A DNA stretch of 64,000 nt from Balaenoptera acutorostrata (GCF_949987535.1 NC_080080.1:61346506-61410505); one strand, 5' to 3'. Positions 13,289-24,830 are shown, numbered from the stretch's first letter. Made by a program: numbers and translations. The notes: generated by a model from the letters alone, not told the origin.

Positions 13289-13730
13289 AGAAACCTCACT
13301 AAAATGGAGATGGGCGCCAGAATTGGGAGCTCTCATGAAGTACAACCCAGTGTCTAATTATAGGAAGAATTGTCAATTATAGACCCTAACAGAAGAACCA
13401 TCAATAGGAAAGAATCATCAATTATAGGCCCCAACAGGAGAATATGTACCTTGCATCTCCTACAAGAAATCCAATACCCCAGTAACTCAGTCAATGAGAA
13501 ACTGTCATCACCCTGAACACTCACTTTTCTCTGATGGACTTTTGTTCCAAACAACCCCTCCCAACTTCCTCTTTTTCTCTATAGATTAATGTTTTTCTCC
13601 ATTCTTTGTTGGACTTGCTTATGACTTTTGCTATAGCTTGCTTGTTCTGAATTGCCATTCCTCTGTTATTCCTGAGTAAATTCATTTTTGCTGGTAAAAT
13701 AACTGACTGTTTTATTTTTAAGGTCAACAA
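13289..13730 (+). mobile_element. LTR-like insertion nested in the L1
   Basis: L1 ORF2 coding sequence is recognisable up to about 13285 and resumes at about 13730 (AAGTTTGAAAGAGAAGAAAC, the conserved stretch before the FADD box). The 440-bp piece between is not L1. It begins AGAGAAACCTCACTAAAATGG and ends GGTCAACA, and it has the internal repeats of ATTATAGG-type sequence typical of LTR U3 regions (13358, 13374, 13417). The terminal dinucleotide CA and the size favour a solo LTR. I could not find a convincing 4-6 bp target duplication and cannot name the family. Confidence 0.5.
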
Positions 13731-14741
13731 AGTTTGAAAGAGAAGAAACAAAACTCTCTGTTTAAAGACAATATGGTCATCTATGTAGATGAAATGTGTA
13801 AAAAAAAAAAAAAAAAAAAACCCTACCAGAATGTATAAGAAAATTGATCAAGTATATAAGACCAATATTTATAAAAGCAAGTGTACTTTTATATATTAGC
13901 AACAAACAATCAAAATTGAGATTTTTAAAAATACTATTTACAGTGCTACAAAAATATTAAATAGATACTTAGAAAGAAATCTGATGAAGAGTAACACAAT
14001 TCAAGAAAAATTTATAAAGAATTTCTTGGTTGATATTAACAAGTTGTTTCTAAAATATATAGGGGACTCCAAAGACGTTAAGATAGTTAAAACAATTTTG
14101 AAAAAGAAGAATGAAGTTAGAGAGCCAGAAATATCCTATGTCAAGAATTATTATAAAACCTCAGTAATTAAGACTTTATATTGGCATAAAGACATATTAA
14201 GATGGATGAAAACACACACACACACATGATCAAACGTTTGACAAGGCTACAAAGGCAATTCAGTGAAGAAAGGATCACCTTTTTCAAAACAAGTTGCTAG
14301 AACAAGTGGCTCTTCATTAGGAAACAAAAATAAAAACAAATTCCCATGTCAAAAATTGATTAAAAGATAAAATGGACTGAAAAGTAAAACCTAAAACTAT
14401 AAAATTTCTGAATGAAAACATAGGAGAAACACTGTTATGTCCATAGTTTTGGCAAAGATTTTTTAGATATAACACCAAAAGTATAATGCAAAGAAGAAAA
14501 AAATAATACACTGGACTTCATTAAAATTATGGATTTCTTCTTTTCAAAAGACTACAGTATATATTTGTTTTGTATGGCTTTGAAGAGAAGAAAAAATAAA
14601 AGGTAACAAGGACTAAAAGTATGTCCCTTTTAGCAGACAACAAAAGCACACCAGAAGAACATGACTTAGAAAAAAAGCTAAAAGGCATAAGAGAGTGCTA
14701 TATGAATCAAATAATAACGTAACTCAGAATTAGAAAAACTC

Positions 14742-14757
14742 AGAAATAAGATACCAG
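14742..14757 (+). repeat. Left target-site duplication of the GCSH retrocopy
   Basis: AGAAATAAGATACCAG here pairs with AGAAAGAAGATACCAG at 15845-15860 (15 of 16 identical). Together with the poly(A) tail it marks insertion by the L1 machinery. The cDNA 5' end is therefore at 14758, eight bases before the start codon. Confidence 0.9.
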
Positions 14758-14765
14758 CTACGAAC

Positions 14766-14925
14766 ATGGCGCTGCGAGTGGCAGCGATAGTGCGGGTCGC
14801 GGTCTGCAGCCTGCGTGCCATCTCTGCGCCCAACGCGCCCTGCCCGCCGCAGCCCTGGGGACTAAGGGCGGGCGCCGTCCGGGCGCTGCGCACCAGCCCC
14901 GCTCTGCTGTCGGGTCGTAAATTCA
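14766..14925. other. GC- and CpG-rich patch from the retrocopied GCSH 5' end
   Basis: The presequence-coding region is a small GC-rich, CpG-containing island in a region that is otherwise strongly AT-rich. The composition was carried in with the cDNA. Retention of many CpGs argues for a fairly recent insertion or weak methylation. Antisense frames at 14678-14983 and 14862-15056 are by-products of this GC-rich stretch. Confidence 0.7.
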
Positions 14926-15287
14926 CAGACAAACATGAATGGGTAACAACAGAAAATGGTGTTGGAACAGTGGGAAGCAGCAATTTTGCACAGGAAGCTT
15001 TGGGAGATGTTGTTTACTGTAGTCTGCCTGAAGTTGGGACAAAATTGAACAAACAAGAGGAATTTGGTGCTTTGGAAAGTGTGAAAGCTGCTAGTGAACT
15101 CTATTCTCCTCTATCAGGAGAAGTAACTGAAATTAATGAAGCTCTAGCAGAAAATCCAGGGCTTGTCAACAAATCTTGTTATGAAGATGGTTGGCTGATC
15201 AAGATGACACTCAGTAACCCTTCAGAACTTGATGAACTAATGAGTGAAGAAGCGTATGAGAAATACATAAAATCTATTGAGGAGTGA
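14766..15287 (+). CDS. GCSH: Glycine cleavage system H protein, intact retrocopy
   Basis: This 173-codon frame encodes the lipoate-carrying H protein of the mitochondrial glycine cleavage complex, which shuttles the aminomethyl group between the P protein (GLDC), T protein (AMT) and L protein (DLD). Residues 1 to about 48 form an Arg/Ala-rich, acid-free presequence ([20 protein letters not shown] start) typical of mitochondrial import. The mature part starts near [10 protein letters not shown]. The lipoyl-lysine is Lys107 in [11 protein letters not shown], and the C-terminus is [13 protein letters not shown]. The length equals the mammalian protein, and the mature domain differs from remembered human GCSH at only about four conservative or mild sites (for example V66, S71, E98). 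There are no introns, the 5'UTR is almost absent (8 bp), and a poly(A) tail and target-site duplication are present, so it is a processed retrocopy. No promoter is recognisable upstream. Whether it is an expressed retrogene or a young processed pseudogene without lesions cannot be decided from sequence alone. Confidence 0.93.
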   Translation: MALRVAAIVRVAVCSLRAISAPNAPCPPQPWGLRAGAVRALRTSPALLSGRKFTDKHEWVTTENGVGTVGSSNFAQEALGDVVYCSLPEVGTKLNKQEEFGALESVKAASELYSPLSGEVTEINEALAENPGLVNKSCYEDGWLIKMTLSNPSELDELMSEEAYEKYIKSIEE

Positions 15288-15860
15288 AAATGGAACCCCT
15301 AAACAAACTAGTTTGAAACAACTTAATCTAGCATAGTTGTCTTAAATTAGTGGTGGATAGATTTTCAAAAAGCAACTTTTAGCAAAAGAAACTACTTACA
15401 ACAATGTTGCCTGAAGAAAATACCCCTTAACTTCCTAATGATTTCACATCAACACTATGCATCTTTTTCACAACACCCTGTGATTTTTAGGCTAGTCTCC
15501 AGTTATAATACTCAGAATTCCTGAAATTATCTGTGGTAAAACTAGTTATAAAAATTATGTAATTCAAGGATAACATTGTTATCTTAACTTTATATAATAT
15601 TGTAACTTGCTTACAGCCATCCCTGGATTTGGGTCAAAATACTCAATGAACTTGCTGCTGGAAATAAATGACAGTGGAGAAAAGTTTTTTAGTTGTATAG
15701 TGTCCAGTGAAGAGCATTACTATCTTAATTTTTCAATATACTGTGTTTGCTGGTGCTATTTTTATACAGTGAAGCAACAGCCTTGCAGGAAAATAAGAAA
15801 CAGTTTAATAATAAAATTTTCAACTTCTTAAAAAAAAAAAAAAAAGAAAGAAGATACCAG
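15288..15860 (+). other. Retrocopied GCSH 3'UTR, poly(A) and right target-site duplication
   Basis: The 3'UTR runs from 15288 to about 15829. It carries the polyadenylation hexamer AATAAA at 15810-15815, about 15 bases before an A16 tail (15830-15845). The right target duplication AGAAAGAAGATACCAG occupies 15845-15860. The 74-codon frame at 15607-15831 lies in UTR and is not a gene. Confidence 0.88.
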
Positions 15861-17460
15861 AACTTAGAAAATAATTATATATTAAAGGGAAAAAATAGTA
15901 TCTGCAATTAAGACTAAACTAAAAAGAAACCAAGAACAAATAAGTACAACTGATAACACTTTAAAACCAATTAACAATGAAAAAGAAGAAAAAATTAAAA
16001 TTTATAAAAAATGGAGAAAAAGATAAAGTATTTGAGGGAAATTGACAAATACTGAAGATGGACAAAGAAGATCCAACGACAGAAAATAGGATTTTCTAAA
16101 AAGGAAAATCAAAGTGAGGGAAGAGAGCAAATAAAATTGTATTTCATGAAAAGTGTTCTGAGAGAAATTAACACATATTGATTTAATACATTATATAACT
16201 AAGAAAAAGTGATCCGCAAAGACCAACACCAAAATATTCTAGCAAAATTACTATAATTTAGAGATAAAGAAAACACCCTTTTGACATTTATGAAAAACAG
16301 CATATGTTTTATAAGACAAAAAAATAGGTTAACATCAGTAGTTTCGTCAACTTCTTAAGTCAGAAGAAAATGGAAGAACATCTTTAAGGCATACAAGGAA
16401 TTAAAATGTGAACTAAAGACTATTTCTAAGTAAACAGATTTTCAAATATGAAGACAATAGGCTTATCAACAAACAAGAATGTAAGATATATTCTTGATAT
16501 GTCTTTCCTGAAGATTCATCTACTAGAGAGTAAACTTCAAGCATTCAAAATTGTTAAAGAGACATGAAATTGAATACAAATTGTGAGTGTTAAATATATA
16601 ATTAATTGTAAAATTAAGATTAAATTAATATTAAAGATGAGAATATTTTATATAATAGTTATATGCTCTGACAACATAGATACAGTGCACCTATAAAAAA
16701 TAGGAGGAGAAAGTGGACAGCACATGAAAATAATAAATTCAGTAATCTTATTGTTAGTCTTAGACTGTTGCCTGTGTAAAACAAATAACTAATAATAGAA
16801 TACTCTGATGCTATTGTTCTCTCTACCTATTAAAGCGAAGATTCACAGTGTGGAAGGAAAAAGATATTGATAATAGAGGATGTTATGTAATCTTTTTAGT
16901 CTTGAATTGGAGGTATCTGTATGAATCCATGATGATTATATACACACACACATATTTATGTATATATATAATATAAATATCTCTTTATATCTAAATATAA
17001 TTATATCTAAATATTATTTATATCTACATATAATTTATTTCTGTTGTTTATATACATATATTCGCTCCATCTAGAAACAGTACGCAACTGAGTAGCAATG
17101 ATCATTCTCAGTACCTAGAGTGTTCTCTTAAAATATCATTGTTCACATACACACACACGCAAAAACAGAGTTCCTTGGGAAAATGTCTGATTCTAGGATA
17201 TGTCAAAATGAGAGTATAACATCTTGTTACACCAAAGAGCAAGAAAGAAATTACTACCAGAATCATTTCACAATGAATCCAGCTATGAAGAGAGAGAAGC
17301 CAATGAGCTTCAAAAAAGGTAATAATTGCATAGATTGAAAGCCATCAAATAACTTAAATCCGCAAATTCATAATATTATGACACAAAGACTGGTGGATAA
17401 ACTCACTTGAAGGCTTATTTAACCCTATGTCTTTTTATCTGAGCTGGGAAGGATCAAAGA
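15861..17460 (+). repeat. Probable old L1M-derived, A-rich sequence
   Basis: The plus strand is A-rich, with broken phrases typical of old L1M/HAL1-like elements (GAAGAAAATGGAAGAACATC near 16365, CATACAAGGAATTAAAATGTGAACTAAAGAC near 16390) and a TATA/CACA low-complexity patch at 16935-17065. It may be the continuation of the L1 into which GCSH inserted. The family and limits are uncertain. Confidence 0.4.
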
Positions 17461-17880
17461 CTAAGATTGCCTATAACAGCACATGTGGTATCTTCAAGTT
17501 CTTGACCTCCACACAGCATTGTGGCCACAGACTAGTCCGATTTCTTACATGACAAACATCATACTGTATAAACTGGTATAGTTTGAAAATAAATTGTATA
17601 GCTGGTAAATGCTCTTAGATAGATCACTAGTTCATTAGGTACATTTTGTATGTGTCATATTGCTACACGTAACAGTTGTTAGATTGTCCACAGTCAAATA
17701 ACAAGAGTCTTTTTTATCTGCCCTTCTTCTTTTTTGTTTTTTCAGTTTTAGCTCATTGTCCAATCTCAAAGCCAATACCATATGTTTCAGGCTTTTGTTA
17801 TGGCAGCCCTTCATTTTTAGGTATTAAATAACTGTTTTTCTCTCAATTTAGAGACATAAAATAATAACTATTTTATTATA
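17461..17880. other. No recognisable gene
   Basis: AT-rich sequence without a credible frame or named repeat. Confidence 0.5.
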
Positions 17881-17889
17881 CAACTTTGG

Positions 17890-18430
17890 TGGGACAGAAT
17901 CTTGGGAAAGGCATGGAAGGGGGAGGCTTTGCTCTGTTTCATGATGATCAGAGTTTCAGTTTTAAAAGACTTGAAGACTATAGGTGACTTGACATCTTGG
18001 GATTGGAATCACGTGAAGGTTCATTTACTTATATGTCTGGTGCCTTGGTGGGAAAGACAGATTAGAATTGCTGACCAGAACACCTGCAATGGCCTCTCTA
18101 TGTGGTCTCACTTCTGACAGCATAGTGACTTCAAGGTAGTTAGACTTCTTAGTGGGTGGTGGCTTAGTGCTCCAAAACTAAGTGTTCCAGTGAGCAGGGC
18201 AAAAATGTATGCACTTTCTGCCTTAACTTTGTAAGTCATACAGTATCATTTCCACAGCATACTTTTGGTTATAAGGAAATCTCAAGTCCACCACGTTCAA
18301 GCGAAAAAGACATAGACCCCACTTCTTATTGATAAAAATGTGATGGTCACATTGTAAAGGAACATGTAGGATGGGGGTTATTGTGTGGCCAATCTTTGGA
18401 AAATACAATCTGTCACAGAAGCACGCAGAC
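17890..18430 (+). repeat. Ancient interspersed repeat, family unresolved
   Basis: Phrases such as AGTCATACAGTATCATTTCC (18233), AGACATAGACCCCACTTCTT (18307), TGTGATGGTCACATTGTAAAGG (18339) and TTTGGAAAATACAATCTGTCACA (18395) recur in mammalian DNA in this order, as best I remember, as an ancient dispersed element. I am not sure whether it is an LTR or a LINE 3' end. The 71- and 89-codon frames across it are incidental. Confidence 0.4.
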
Positions 18431-18479
18431 ATCATTTGTGTCCTGAGGAGAGAGGCACTACCACATAATAGTGCATGCA

Positions 18480-20215
18480 CTGTATTTACCAAAACTGATC
18501 AAAATCTGTCTTATTAAACATATCTCTTCACATTTCAATAGGCTGAAAATGTACAGACTATGTGATCATAACAAAATCAAATTAGAAATCAATAACAGAA
18601 AAACAAAAATTTTCCAAATATTTGTAAATTTAAAACATGCGACTAACTTATCAAGATTAGACATTACTTGAACAGTAGTGAAGATATGTCATACCAAAGA
18701 TATCAAAGACAATTCTTAGAAAGAAATGTGTAATGTATACTAGAAAATCCTGCAGATTTTTCTAGATATTGGCAAACAAATTCCAAAATGTACATGGAAA
18801 TGCAAAGGACCTAGAATCTAGAATAGGAAAGGAAATCTTTAAAAGAACAAAACTGGAAGACTTACTAGCCATAAAACTTATTTTCAGACTACAGCAATTT
18901 ATACAGTATGCTGTTTGTACAAAGATAAATATTTCAATGGCAGGGAATACAGTTTCCAGAAACAGACCCACACATACATGGTAACGTGATTTATGACAAA
19001 GCCACCTCCACAATTCAGTGGGGGAAATGATTTTCTTTTCAATAAATGGTGGTGGGTCAATTGAATATCCATATGGAAATAAAATGGACCCTGACCCTAC
19101 ACAAACCATACACAAAAATTAATTTCAGGTGGATCGTAGAAATAAATGTAAAATCTAAAATAGTAAAGCTTAAAGAAGAAAACATAGGAGAACATTTTCA
19201 TGAACTTAGAGTTAATATTAAATGGTATAATATAACATCACTAACAATAAAATAAATATTTGTAAAAATGTAATTCATGAACATTTAGCACTTATTTTCA
19301 TCAAATGCACAATAAGAGGGGAAAGTCAAGCCACCGAGTTAGTAGAGATATTTGCAATGCATCATTCAACAAATGATTCATTCCAGACTATGTAATAGGT
19401 CTTACAAATCAAAAACAAAAAGACAAAGAAAAGAACAAAATGATGGGTAAGAGTCATGAAAATACACTTTATGAAAGATATTCAAATGATAATAATCACA
19501 TGAAAAGGTACTTTATAATATTAGTTATCAGTGAAATAGAAGCACAACCATAATGTGATATCACAAGAATCCTATGAGAATCGCAACCAGAATTTCAAGT
19601 ATTGTGGAGGACGTGGAGCAACTGAAACTCTCAGCAATTTCTGGTTAGAATGTATGTTGGTAATCCACATTGATAAACGATGTGGAGAGTATCTACTATA
19701 GCTAAAAATGTATTATCCTGTGATCTAGCAATTTCAGTCTTAGGAAAAACCTGAACAGAAATGAGCGCATGTGTTCATTCCATGAAAGTTTTATTCTTAA
19801 TAATAAGAAACTGGAACTAATTCAAATACACGTCAGGTGTACAATGGATAAATAAGTCATGGAGTATTCATACAGTAGATACTCAAGAGCAATGAGTGGG
19901 GAGGAAGAAATGAAGCTACATGCAGGACACAGATGAATCTTATAAACCTAATATTTAGGAAAAGAGGTTAGACATGAAAGAGTGCATTGATATACATGAA
20001 GTTACAGAGCATGAATATAGAGTAATAGAACTCAGAACTGTGTTTCTGGGACAGGAGGGAATAATGGCTTTCTGAGATACTGGGACCATTCTGTAACTTG
20101 ATTTTGGTGGTGGTTACAGAGGTGTATACATATGTTAAAATCAATGATCTGTACCCTTAGTATTTGCTCACTTTATTCCATATAATAGGTATATATCCTA
20201 GAAAAAATTTGTGTG
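18480..20215 (+). mobile_element. Old L1M, 3' part of ORF2 and 3'UTR
   Basis: From about 18770 the plus strand reads as the ORF2 C-terminal half. Recognisable parts are AAATTCCAAAATGTACATGG-type sequence, AACAGACCCACACATACATGG, the TCTTTTCAATAAATGGTGGTGGG stretch, and AAGAAGAAAACATAGGAGAAC at about 19170. The 3'UTR-like part GAACTGTGTTTCTGGGACAGG to ATATGTTAAAATCAATGATCTGTACCC follows, ending near 20215. The stretch at 18480-18720 resembles the sequence found 5' of this in L1M/HAL1 copies. Frames are short (up to 117 codons, antisense) and broken. Confidence 0.7.
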
Positions 20216-20780
20216 TGTTCATTAGGAAAAATATACTAGACTGTTCAAAGTAGCCTTAAATGTTTATCAAGAAAATAACTAAACTGTAACTTATTTTTTA
20301 TATGAGCCGTAAATATAAAAATAAAGAAATGAGAGTTATGCATAACTAAAATTATAAATTGTGGACTCCAAAGTTTCAGGTTTGAGGGTTGCAGAAGGAT
20401 ACTTATTTGTACTATGATACACTTGTGGTACCACTTACTTTTTACAAATTAGAACCATGTAATACAGAATTACATACTCATGTAGTAAAACTATAAAGCA
20501 ATAAATAGTGAGTGACGAGATCAGACCAATATTTTGGAAAGCTATTTTGTAGAAATTTAGATTATGGATTGGATAAGAGATATTACTAAAAGAGAATGGG
20601 GGAAGAGGCATTGATTAAGAGGGTATTCTACTGGAAAAAGTTGATGAGAAGAAGATTAATAAGAATATATTCAATAGGAATGGAAAAAGAGGAAAGACTC
20701 ATAAAATATTTCAGCAGGAGATCAATAGAATCTGTTAATCCATTTGAAATTGGAAGCAAGAAAAGAGGTAATGTATATTT
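20216..20780. other. No recognisable gene
   Basis: AT-rich sequence. A 62-codon frame (20596-20784) shows no protein-like features. Confidence 0.5.
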
Positions 20781-20784
20781 ATGA

Positions 20785-21012
20785 AATATATACGCTTTAT
20801 ATGCCCAGCCTCTATGCCAGGTGTTTTACATATGCTATGCCATTTAATTCTGATAATAGCCTTGTGTGATACACATATTTATTTTTATTTTACAAATGAA
20901 AAAAAAAAAAAAAAAGATTCTCTTGCAGGTTATTTAATTTGTCCAAGGTCAAATGACAAGGAAATGGAGATGCCCTATTCAAAGCCAGGTGTGTTTGATT
21001 CAAAAGTCATGA
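20785..21012 (-). repeat. MIR SINE, antisense
   Basis: The plus strand reads TATGCCAGGTGTTTTACATATG, CCATTTAATTCTGATAATAGCCTTG, TTTTACAAATGAAAAAA, then TTTGTCCAAGGTCAAATGACAAGG. This is the reverse complement of the MIR core and flanks. An A18 run has expanded within it at about 20888-20905. Confidence 0.75.
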
Positions 21013-21150
21013 TCTTTTCATTTCAAAATGAATCCTAATACATCTCATAGCATTTGAACATTGCTGCCTTGGTGAATGCTGACGCCATTAATTGAAATAG
21101 GGAATTCAGAAAATTAGCTTGTTCTATAATATATAGAAGGGGAAGCTGGT

Positions 21151-21180
21151 TGTTAGACATGTTATACATGTTAGACATGT
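21151..21180. repeat. Short direct repeat TGTTAGACATGT
   Basis: The 12-mer TGTTAGACATGT occurs at 21151-21162 and 21169-21180, period 18 bp. Confidence 0.7.
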
Positions 21181-21224
21181 TTTAATTCTGCAAACTGAAT
21201 GTCCTCTAAGTTAAAAGTAAAGGT

Positions 21225-21445
21225 CTAGAGCTGTACTATCCAATAGAGTGGTCTCTGGTCACAGGTGGATATTTAAATTTACATTAATTAAAACCAAGTA
21301 ATATTAAAAATTTCAGCTCCTCCTTCACAATAGCCACATTGCAAACACTTTTAAAGTCACATGTGGATAATGGCTGCCATACTGGACACCAGCGTTGTTC
21401 AACATTTTCATAGAAAAGTGTATTGGATAGTGCTGTGATCTAAAG
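21225..21445 (+). mobile_element. MER5-like non-autonomous hAT (Charlie) element
   Basis: The ends read GAGCTGTACTATCCAATAGAGTGG at the left and GTGTATTGGATAGTGCTGTGAT at the right, forming a diverged terminal inverted repeat around TAGCCACATTGC and TCACATGTGGATAATGGCTGCC. That matches the MER5A pattern (CAGTGCTGTCCAATAG ends, CACATGTGGC core). It is a fossil with no coding capacity. Confidence 0.75.
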
Positions 21446-21524
21446 TGCTCCTAGAGCTTGGATCCAGCAGTCATCTCTATGTTAGACTAGAATATATTAC
21501 TATGAACACAATGATTATAATAAT

Positions 21525-21690
21525 ATCTCCCATTTATTAATTAAAGTTCTTGGCATGTGTCAATAATTTTGGACCCATTATGTTATTTATCCTTACTGAA
21601 ACTTTCTGAAGTCAACACACATATCATTACATGTGAAGAATGTGAAAGAGACAAAAGGTTACACAAACTTTCAAGAAAAAAATTTAGAAA
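21525..21690 (-). repeat. Probable MIR fragment, antisense
   Basis: CATTTATTAATTAAAGTTCTTGGCATGTG, then GACCCATTATGTTATTTATCCTTACTGAAAC and TTACATGTGAAGAATGTGAAAGAGACAAAAGGTTACAC, follows the order of an antisense MIR. Strongly diverged. Confidence 0.5.
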
Positions 21691-21699
21691 GAAGAGCCT

Positions 21700-22800
21700 A
21701 TATGATAAATTTAAATAGCTAAAAGAGAATATCATAAATAAAGCTAAAGGAAAAGTTCTTTTTCAAAAAGGGGTGGTCCTCAAAGTCAAACGTTGTAAAG
21801 ATATTAAGTATTCAAGCAGGTTCTAGATAAAGAAGGAGCTGTTGGATTTAGCACTAAGGGATCTCTAATGATCTTAGAGAGGGTCTTTCAGTAGAAGCTT
21901 AAGCAAGCTAGTGGGAGTAGATTACATCTTCAAGAAATTTTCCTATGAGTACAAAAGAGGTAGTGGCTAAAGTAAAGGGGAGGTTGGAAGACAGGTTGTT
22001 TGTTTGTTTTTGTTTCTGTTTGTTTTAGTGCATGGACATCATTGAAAATAGTTGTAGTTGGAAGGATAAAAAGTTAGTGGAAGATGAATTAACTATTTAA
22101 CAAGGAATTGATAATTAATGGTACGAGGCCTTGGGGGAAGTAAAAGCTGCAACTAGGGACCAGCTGGGTTTAGAACAGAATAGATCCATCTTCCCATAAG
22201 AAAGGAAGGGATATGATAGATGAAAGTATGGGTACTTTGAGAAGGAGAAGAGCTTCTTTTTATGAGTGTATTTTCACAAAAACTGTCTTTATTGGAAGTC
22301 TAGGAACTGTCTCTACCTTATATAATCTTCTCTGAGAAATCTTCCCTGTTGTCTCCCAAAACGAGATTCACACTCTTCCTGGTTATTTCTAGGGCACTCA
22401 AATGCCTCCAGTTGTATGGAGAGCACCCCAGTGACTCTCACTATGCCCAGCCATAAGTCTTATTTTAATGAAGGGATGAATAAGCCCTCGTAGGGATGGA
22501 ATGAACTTTATTATTGTTGTCACTACGATGAGGGTAAAGCAGAGTTAGAGATTAATAATTAATAACTTAGATCTATTTAACCTTCCTAGATGTTGCTGTT
22601 CAAAGTTGAAGTGAAAGTGAGGAAATATGGATTATGTATTGGAAGTTTTCAAAGAATGAAATTCACTTCTATCTCACTTGGTCTTTCAGCATGTACATTT
22701 ATATGATTTTGTGCTTTGGCATACACACGCACTCGTATGCATGCAAACACACTTTGTCATTGCCAAATGAGATTTGGTGTTTGGATTCATAACACTGAGT
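21700..22800. other. No recognisable gene
   Basis: AT-rich sequence with a short TTTG-type patch at about 21997-22027. The 63-codon frame at 22699-22890 (minus strand) has no recognisable content. Confidence 0.5.
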
Positions 22801-22804
22801 CAAA

Positions 22805-23006
22805 TTTTCTAGTGGATAAACAATAACAAGGGAGTGTGAGTATATGCAATTAACATATGAAAAACTTACCTTAGTGACATAGAGCTCCATAATATCTCAG
22901 AGATAAAATGTTTAGAAATTACCTAGTTATGTCATTTTATTCCATAAGTGAGGCATAAGATTTAGAGAAGTACGTAACCTGTTGAAAAATCATACAGATA
23001 GTGGTT
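22805..23006. repeat. Paralogous copy (likely source) of the insert at 25152-25354
   Basis: This 202-bp segment matches 25152-25354 along its whole length with about 14 differences (roughly 93% by hand count). Its right half (22885-23006, continuing to about 23035) resembles an antisense MIR (GTGAGGCATAAGATTTAGAGAAG, then AGCCTGGGTCCCTGTGTGAC), and that resemblance continues past the duplicated limit here but not in the second copy. This is why I treat this one as the source. Confidence 0.85.
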
Positions 23007-23039
23007 AATTTTTAAGCCTGGGTCCCTGTGTGACATATT

Positions 23040-24830
23040 TAAGCAGAGTTCCATCCTAACATAAGGACAAGTAGTGAGTGATAGCTATGTTCTAGAAAAG
23101 GAATTTGCTGAACTATTTATTTTGTGATGGTTGATAATATATATCATATTTTATTCTTCTAATGTGGTCAAAAATCTACACTAACAAAAGAAGGAACAAT
23201 CTTTTTTTTTCTCAGAATATTTCTTGATTTAATTGACATTCATTTTTTCCATTCAAAAGCATGAGATATTTAGTATAATACTCAAGCTTTCTCCCAAATA
23301 ATCTTTGTATACTAATCATTGCACCTATATTTTTAAGTTAAGAAAAAGTCACTAGTTTTACCTCAAAGTACTTTAAGAGCATTTCTGGTATACTTTACAC
23401 TTATATAGGAATTATAAACAAAAGGAAATAAATAGAAAACAATGTAAAATAATTCTCTAATTTAATATCCACCTGTGTTAGAGAAAGGTATTGCCATAAC
23501 TTTGTGTTTCCATCGTCTTCAGACACTCTTCAATCACAGCAAAGAATGTATGACTTTCTAAATTATGCCCATAATGTACCTTACAGGTATTTTAAAAATT
23601 TTTCAGTAATTTTAAAGGTTTATAGAAAAGACACTACAAAGAAATTATTCTGTTGATACTTAGAGATTGTTTTTAATTCTACATTAAAATAAATTAAAAT
23701 TTTATTTTTATAATAAAAACATTTATTAACATTTTTAATAAATAAAAGTGTGTAAATGATAATTTCTCCATAAAGTTTTTGGTACTTCCTTCCTAAATAT
23801 CAACAGTGATAAACCAATGTTGTTGCAAATCATCTAAGATATGCCATCGTAAGCCTGATAACATGCCTTATTCAAAACAATTTCAATTTTTTGCACTTAA
23901 GTTTTCATGAATATTTGAAAGTTTGTCTCACCATCTCATCTCTTCAATGACAATAAAATCCAAGAAATAACTTTAATTAATAAAGTTTCTGATATTTATA
24001 CAATTATATTACACAATTTAACAAGAGCTACATCTTTCCATCAATGTTTCATCTTTTATTAATGAGTGTTTTGAGGAGACACTGATCTGATTTACAATAT
24101 TCTGAAACATGTTGGTATTTACTATTCCAAATTTTGAAATTGCAAAGACATGGGAATCAACTCATAAACTCACAAATTAATATCATCTTTATCCTTCCTT
24201 TTTTGGACTGAATTGTGGAAAGGTTTGTTGACTAGTGGTTCAAACATCAGTGACTTTCCCTGTAGGCAAGGAAGCAAGAATCCAAGTTGAGGGCTTCTGC
24301 TGGTGGAGATAGAGAAAATAGCAAAAGCTTTTTTCTGTTTCAGAATGGAACAAAACAAAACAAAACAAAACAAAACCTGCAATACTTGAAGAATTCCAAG
24401 TTAATAGCTTGATTCTCCATCAAAACAGTTGCCCAAATTCTGAAACTGCGTGGAATGGAAGATTAAAAATGGAAGATTAAACATCTAAGCCAAAGCCTCT
24501 GAAAAGCAAAGCAGGTTATCAGACATTCTCAAAATGCTGAGAAACGATCATTAAAGTTCAAGTTACACTGGTAGAGGGACTATAGTGAAAACAATAGGCT
24601 CTCATCTGAAATCTCTGGAGATCTATGCCTCAAAAATGGGCAAACCAAAGGTAAACGGAGTCATACCAAAACTGTGGTCCAGCTTTGAATCAGCATAATC
24701 CCTGATTTGATTCAGCTTATAGCGCCCACATCTATCTGCCACTAGAGGAAAGGGTAGCTCTTCTGTGGAGGAAGTTAACATTATTTGGAGTTATACAATT
24801 TTTTTTTTTTTTTGTAAATAAAATATATGC
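23040..24830. other. No recognisable gene; small A-rich simple repeats
   Basis: AT-rich sequence. Notable are AACAA units at 24348-24376 and a T15-like tract near 24800-24815. I recognise no repeat family with confidence. Confidence 0.45.

Larger units (their letters stand above)
11960..14741 (+). mobile_element. Old L1 (L1M type) ORF2 remains, interrupted by an LTR-like insert
   Basis: In broken frames the plus strand follows L1 ORF2. It passes the stretch before the RT domain (CCTCTGGCTAGACCAATAAG at about 12381), the RT N-terminal part (CCAGTATCACCCTTATACCAAAGCC at about 12764, CATGAACAATGATGCAAAAATTCTTA at about 12832), the region encoding AEKPLDK-like sequence near 13015, and, beyond the insert at 13289-13730, the part leading toward motif C near 13760. 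The 3' half of ORF2 follows (81-codon frame at 13984-14229; AAACCTAAAACTATAAAATT near 14388). Many stops and indels make it a dead, ancient copy. A poly(A) run at 13801-13820 lies inside it. Confidence 0.8.

Noticed and set aside
14678..14983. 101-codon minus-strand frame over the GCSH 5' end
   Set aside because: It is antisense to the GC-rich presequence-coding region and arises from the lack of stops in that composition.
22885..23035. The 203-bp duplication as two independent MIR copies
   Set aside because: The similarity is about 93% and extends over 80 bp outside the MIR-like part, far closer than two MIRs of that age would be.
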